Below are positions 31,605-34,805 of a stretch of DNA of 34,805 bases, piece by piece. The DNA is from Eubacterium sp. (GTDB lineage: Bacteria; Bacillota; Clostridia; Oscillospirales; Acutalibacteraceae): positions 1 through 34,805 of the forward strand of contig JAGHJI010000074.1 in NCBI GenBank assembly GCA_017886765.1, given 5' to 3'. The number at the start of each line of letters is the position of its first letter. The stretch's first letter is position 1. The notes below the pieces were generated by a model. The model was not told where the DNA came from, did no database searches, and saw only the letters and a program-made list of their open reading frames with translations. The position numbers were made by a program, and so were the translations under genes.

Positions 31605-33596
31605 TTACCATTCAGTGAAGTATCTGTTAAGGGTGTTTTCTATTCCGCAGGCAACGCTGTTCGGGTCATCCATTGTTTTGTCACATCCCACTCTGAATAC
31701 CATAACACCGCCGCAGCCAGAAAGCAGGGCGTAGGCTGTTTTGTCACCGGCAAGGGCAGGGGAGCAGAATGTTCCCTCATATACCTGATTTGTATCATGA
31801 ACGGTGTAATACTTGCTGTTCCAGTAATTTGCTTCCTCCAGATCACGCCAGTTTGCCCAGTACGGCGTGCTGTTGACAGGTCTGCCATACGCCGCTATGC
31901 CTATATTTATTTTACTTATGTCGGCGCCGTTTTTCTTGAATTCCGCTATACCTTCCTGGGCCTGTTGGAGCGAGCTCTGGTATCCGTCCTCGTCATTTCC
32001 GTCGTAAGCCATAAACTGAATCTGGTCAAGACGGTCAAGCGTATCCCGGCTGAGCCCAAGGCTTCCCGCTGAAAGGGCGGCAGTTAATATTGCATCAGGA
32101 TTATATTCCTGCATTTTATCATCAAGTCTTGCGATGAAATTGTCAAAATTTTTCCAGTCGTCCGGCGTTTGCGGATATTCCCAGTCGATGTCAACGCCGT
32201 CAAATTCATATTTTTCTACAAAGTCGGCGATTTTATCGGCAATGGACTCCCAATGCTGCGCCATATATGCATTTACACCGCTGTGACCGTCCTGCCATGT
32301 GCCGTCAGCCAGGGCTGTAACAATCAGTTTTACCTCATGATCCTGATTTGAGCGGTGTGAAATGATTTCTTTAAGGGCGCTGACCTGGCGCGCAAAGTTT
32401 TCCTTGCCGCCGTCTCCGAAACTCATATTACCGTTTTCGTCCCAGCTTACTGCGCCGAAAACGATGATCGTGCTGTAAACATCATAAAAGCGGGCATAGG
32501 TTTTTACATATTCTTCGCCTTTGGCGAGGATTTCGGTCGGAACGTCTCCGTCCAGTCTTTGATAGGCGGTCACCTCAAAATTACCCGCCTCACGCTTCTG
32601 TTCATTAAAAAGCTTTATTGATTTAATTTTGACCGGCGTTGAACTGTCCCTGAATTTATCAATGGACAGGCGTATGCGGTCGCTGGTTACGGCATCAAAG
32701 CTGCAAAGCCGCTGTGACTGAATCTTCTCGCTCTGATAGACCGTAACCCATTCTCCGTTGATTTCCGCCTGAAGTCTGAAATACTGAGCCTCGTTGCCCA
32801 CTTCTTCTATCAGAGCGGTATTAAATGTTTTCTGTCCTTCAAGCTGAATTTCAACATAGCTGTTGTTTACGTCCGGATAACCCTCAGCCGGCGCGCGGTT
32901 CGGATCCTGTGCCGTCCAGCATTTGTCATTATCCGCAAGCAGATTTTCCGCGTCTGCTTTTTCACCATTCTTTAGACTTTCATAAACGATTTTTGCTCCG
33001 TTCATAATATCCTCCGAATCAAAAGTTAATTGCGTGGGTTGTGAGTCTGAAGAATTCATACCGGTATTTGAAAATACAGCGGGACAGATAATCAGCGCGG
33101 CAATAAGTACACATGCAATCAGCGTTTTTACCGCTCTTTTCGGAGTATGTACAACCGCAATGGCAAGGGCGGCAGCCAGAGCAACACCGAGATAAGCGAT
33201 ATTGGGAATCAGACTTTCAAAGCCCTGGGAAAATCCGCCGGCAGTGAAGCCTTTGTCAATCCCGAATAGCAGGATGAATGTGTATATGAAAAGAATAATG
33301 CTCAGTATTGCGAAAGGAATATATATTACCCTAAAACATTTAAGAAATTTTTCGTTCGCTTTCTTTCCTGTAAACACATGGATAAGCAGCATAATAAACG
33401 ATATTGCCGCACACATGCCGGCTAAAGTGAAAAGAAGTGTAATAAAACCGCTTCCCAGCGGATATAACTCCGTAATCCAGCCGTAAGCCCAGTCGCTGCT
33501 GTAGAAAAATGTAATGGCAGCCGCAGACAGCGCGAAGAAAATATACGCTCCAACGCGTGAGCTTATGGATTTCGTGATTCTTTTTAATACTTTCAT
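31605..33596 (-). CDS. Membrane-anchored GH18-family glycoside hydrolase with discoidin-like domain
   Basis: The 663-residue product has about five hydrophobic helices in its first 185 residues, which would put the rest outside the cell if the N-terminus is inside. A discoidin/F5-8-like sugar-binding domain follows (about 225-335; YVEIQLEGQKTFNTALIEE, IRLSIDKF). Then comes a GH18 barrel with the active-site motif FDGVDIDWEYP; the proton donor is Glu473. IQFMAYDG and INIGIAAYGRP are later GH18 strands. GH18 includes chitinases, endo-N-acetylglucosaminidases and spore-cortex lysins, so the substrate is an N-acetylglucosamine polymer of some kind. I chose the ATG at 33596 because GGGGG stands seven bases upstream; the ATG at 33602 is too close to it. 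Confidence 0.88.
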   Translation of the reverse strand: MKVLKRITKSISSRVGAYIFFALSAAAITFFYSSDWAYGWITELYPLGSGFITLLFTLAGMCAAISFIMLLIHVFTGKKANEKFLKCFRVIYIPFAILSIILFIYTFILLFGIDKGFTAGGFSQGFESLIPNIAYLGVALAAALAIAVVHTPKRAVKTLIACVLIAALIICPAVFSNTGMNSSDSQPTQLTFDSEDIMNGAKIVYESLKNGEKADAENLLADNDKCWTAQDPNRAPAEGYPDVNNSYVEIQLEGQKTFNTALIEEVGNEAQYFRLQAEINGEWVTVYQSEKIQSQRLCSFDAVTSDRIRLSIDKFRDSSTPVKIKSIKLFNEQKREAGNFEVTAYQRLDGDVPTEILAKGEEYVKTYARFYDVYSTIIVFGAVSWDENGNMSFGDGGKENFARQVSALKEIISHRSNQDHEVKLIVTALADGTWQDGHSGVNAYMAQHWESIADKIADFVEKYEFDGVDIDWEYPQTPDDWKNFDNFIARLDDKMQEYNPDAILTAALSAGSLGLSRDTLDRLDQIQFMAYDGNDEDGYQSSLQQAQEGIAEFKKNGADISKINIGIAAYGRPVNSTPYWANWRDLEEANYWNSKYYTVHDTNQVYEGTFCSPALAGDKTAYALLSGCGGVMVFRVGCDKTMDDPNSVACGIENTLNRYFTEW

Positions 33597-33618
33597 AATC
33601 ATTCCCCCTCATTTTTTC

Positions 33619-33647
33619 ATTCTATCACAAAGGTATAAGTTTGACAA
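33619..33647 (-). promoter_or_regulatory. Promoter of the GH18 gene
   Basis: On the minus strand TTGTCA (33647-33642) and TAGAAT (33624-33619) are 17 bases apart, close upstream of the ribosome binding site. Confidence 0.7.
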
Positions 33648-33651
33648 CAAT

Positions 33652-33681
33652 AAAAAGGCAACGGAAACCGCTGCCTTTTTA
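33652..33681 (-). terminator. Terminator of proC
   Basis: AAAAAGGCA and TGCCTTTTT form a stem that continues as CGG/CCG past a mismatch, with A and T runs on both sides. It separates proC from the GH18 promoter. Confidence 0.8.
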
Positions 33682-33715
33682 GTCTTTCATTATATATGAT
33701 ATATATGATAAAAAA

Positions 33716-34513
33716 TTATAACTTTCTGTCTTTATCCAGTGATTTGTCAACCGCGTTGTGTACAGCTTTTTCAAAGCCGTCAGCCTGAAGTGACAAAACA
33801 CCCTCGATCGTGGTTCCGCCCGGTGAGCAGACGCTGTCGATCAATTTCCATGGATGCTCATCGCTTTCAAGTATCATTTTAGCACTGCCGTAAACGGTTT
33901 GTGCCACGATCTTCAACGCGTCGTCCTTTTTCATTCCGTTTTTTACACCGGCTCTGGCAAGCGCATCTATAAACATATAAGTATAAGCGGGAGCGCAGCC
34001 ACCAAGCACGCCGAAAAGAGGGAAAGCGCTTTCATCAAGGCACATGACTTTGCCTATACAGCCAAGCAGTGCCTCAACATTTTCCTTATCTTTTTCAGTC
34101 ACATTGCCGTTAAAGCAGTAAGCGCTGATCGCTTCGCCGACCTTTGCGTTGATATTCGGCATGACTCTGATAATCCTGGCGTCTGTTTCAAGACAGTTTG
34201 ACAAAAAATCTATGGTTTTGCCTGCCGCAATGGAAACAATGAGCGGCTGTTTTTCACTGACGCTTTTGCTGATTTTGTTCAAGACGGAAGAAATAACGTT
34301 AGGTTTAACGGCAAGAAAAACAATGTCTGCGTTGTTCGCAATTTCCTCCTCGCTATTTAGTACAGCAGCGTTGAAAGCTTTTGCCGCGTTTTCGCAAGCA
34401 GGGGAGTATACGTCGTAAACGAGTATATCCTTTTCACCGTTCTTTTTGTTTTCGCATATTCCTTTAATAATAGCGGTTGCCATGTTCCCGCATCCGATAA
34501 ATCCTATTTTCAT
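33716..34513 (-). CDS. proC: Pyrroline-5-carboxylate reductase
   Basis: ProC carries out the last step of proline synthesis, reducing pyrroline-5-carboxylate with NAD(P)H. The 265-residue product has the nucleotide motif IGFIGCGNMATAI at the N-terminus, DIVFLAVKP, RVMPNINAKVGEA (PN-x-P-type motif with one change) and the C-terminal signature VCSPGGTTIEGV. GGGACG lies before the ATG at 34513. It has its own promoter and terminator. Confidence 0.96.
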   Translation of the reverse strand: MKIGFIGCGNMATAIIKGICENKKNGEKDILVYDVYSPACENAAKAFNAAVLNSEEEIANNADIVFLAVKPNVISSVLNKISKSVSEKQPLIVSIAAGKTIDFLSNCLETDARIIRVMPNINAKVGEAISAYCFNGNVTEKDKENVEALLGCIGKVMCLDESAFPLFGVLGGCAPAYTYMFIDALARAGVKNGMKKDDALKIVAQTVYGSAKMILESDEHPWKLIDSVCSPGGTTIEGVLSLQADGFEKAVHNAVDKSLDKDRKL

Positions 34514-34543
34514 ATTAAACGTCCCTTATTTTTATGATACTTC

Positions 34544-34572
34544 ATTTTATCACTATGTAAGATAAAAATCAA
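34544..34572 (-). promoter_or_regulatory. Promoter of proC
   Basis: On the minus strand TTGATT (34572-34567) and TAAAAT (34549-34544) are 17 bases apart, about 30 bases before the proC start. Confidence 0.65.
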
Positions 34573-34580
34573 TGCGTAGT

Positions 34581-34711
34581 TGATAAATTATGTCTTTTTC
34601 CGTTAGGCTGCGTTACTGACAAAATTCCGCTCGGTCACATACAGCGCGTATGCTCCCGTCGACGAAATTTTGCCAAAGCCTTGCCTAACGAAAAAATCCA
34701 TTCCTTTATCA
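34581..34711. repeat. Long imperfect hairpin element (MITE/REP-like)
   Basis: The outer ends TGATAAA (34581-34587) and TTTATCA (34705-34711) match. Inside them TTTTTCCGTTAGGC (34594-34607) matches GCCTAACGAAAAAA (34683-34696), then ACAAAATT matches AATTTTG, and the centre holds CATAC/GTATG around AGCGC. The whole could fold as one arm of about 60 bases. It contains no reading frame of note. Its form suggests a non-coding mobile repeat. Confidence 0.65.
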
Positions 34712-34805
34712 GGTTTTAAATTAACGACGCCTGCGCCGCTGTGCGCGTTGTGCGCGCGGCACAAAACAAAAGGGGTTTCCAAAGGGGAATAAGCCTGCGC
34801 CTCCC
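34712..34805. other. GC-rich gene-free tail at the window edge
   Basis: After an AT-rich step, the last stretch is rich in GCG/CGC words (GTGCGCGTTGTGCGCGCGGCAC) and then AAAGGGG-type runs, unlike neighbouring DNA. Two minus-strand frames stay open for 27 to 29 codons to the edge but give low-complexity Arg/Ala-rich peptides. I recognise no gene; it may be part of the same repeat as the adjacent hairpin. Confidence 0.4.

Overview
The window reads as chromosome of a low-to-moderate GC, Gram-positive anaerobe of the Clostridia, most likely a Ruminococcus/Oscillospira-type gut or rumen bacterium. The signs are the tig-clpP-clpX-lon-ysxC order, the rplS-rbgA-rnhB-yraN order, a SAM riboswitch on metK, AGGAGG-type ribosome binding sites, TTGACA/TATAAT promoters with 17-base spacers, and secreted proteins with BspA-type repeats, a dockerin-like tail and a VanW domain. 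The taxon is an inference from gene order and protein style; no rRNA is present.

Layout. 1-2895: the end of an M50 intramembrane protease, then a radical SAM protein and its usual small partner. 2900-3445: rplS with its own promoter, leader and terminator. 3460-5683: a secreted subtilisin-like protease. 5760-7568: rbgA, rnhB and yraN. 7639-9176: thrC. 9194-9581: a tiny minus-strand DUF1540 gene and a gene-free stretch with three inverted repeats. 9573-10271: a metallophosphoesterase. 10278-16705: the protein quality-control cluster tig, clpP, clpX, lon, ysxC. 16709-17980: lysA. 18081-19973: a YerC/TrpR-like regulator, a methyltransferase and hslO. 20062-20493: five tRNA genes (Val, Asp, Phe, Gly, Cys). 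20648-24470: an L-arabinose catabolic operon (FGGY kinase, araA, araD). 24488-27133: a large secreted repeat/Fn3/VanW protein. 27215-27823: a GNAT acetyltransferase. 27899-29461 (minus): an SDR-type epimerase/dehydratase with a C-terminal zinc-ribbon-like segment. 29629-31541: metK under a SAM-I riboswitch, then a DinB-like protein. 31605-34513 (minus): a membrane-anchored GH18 glycosidase and proC. 34580-34805: a long imperfect hairpin element and a GC-rich tail of different composition.

How the genes work together. Most of the window is housekeeping: ribosome assembly (rplS, rbgA, ysxC), protein folding and turnover (tig, clpXP, lon, hslO), amino-acid synthesis (thrC, lysA, proC, metK) and tRNA supply. 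Accessory content lies between these blocks: the secreted protease beside rplS, the repeat/VanW surface protein beside the arabinose operon, and the membrane GH18 enzyme beside proC. These suggest a cell that digests or remodels extracellular polymers or cell wall. I saw no CRISPR array, transposase, phage gene or recognised defence system. The least explained items are the SDR plus zinc-ribbon fusion, the membrane GH18 architecture, the hairpin over the metallophosphoesterase start, and the hairpin element at the right edge.
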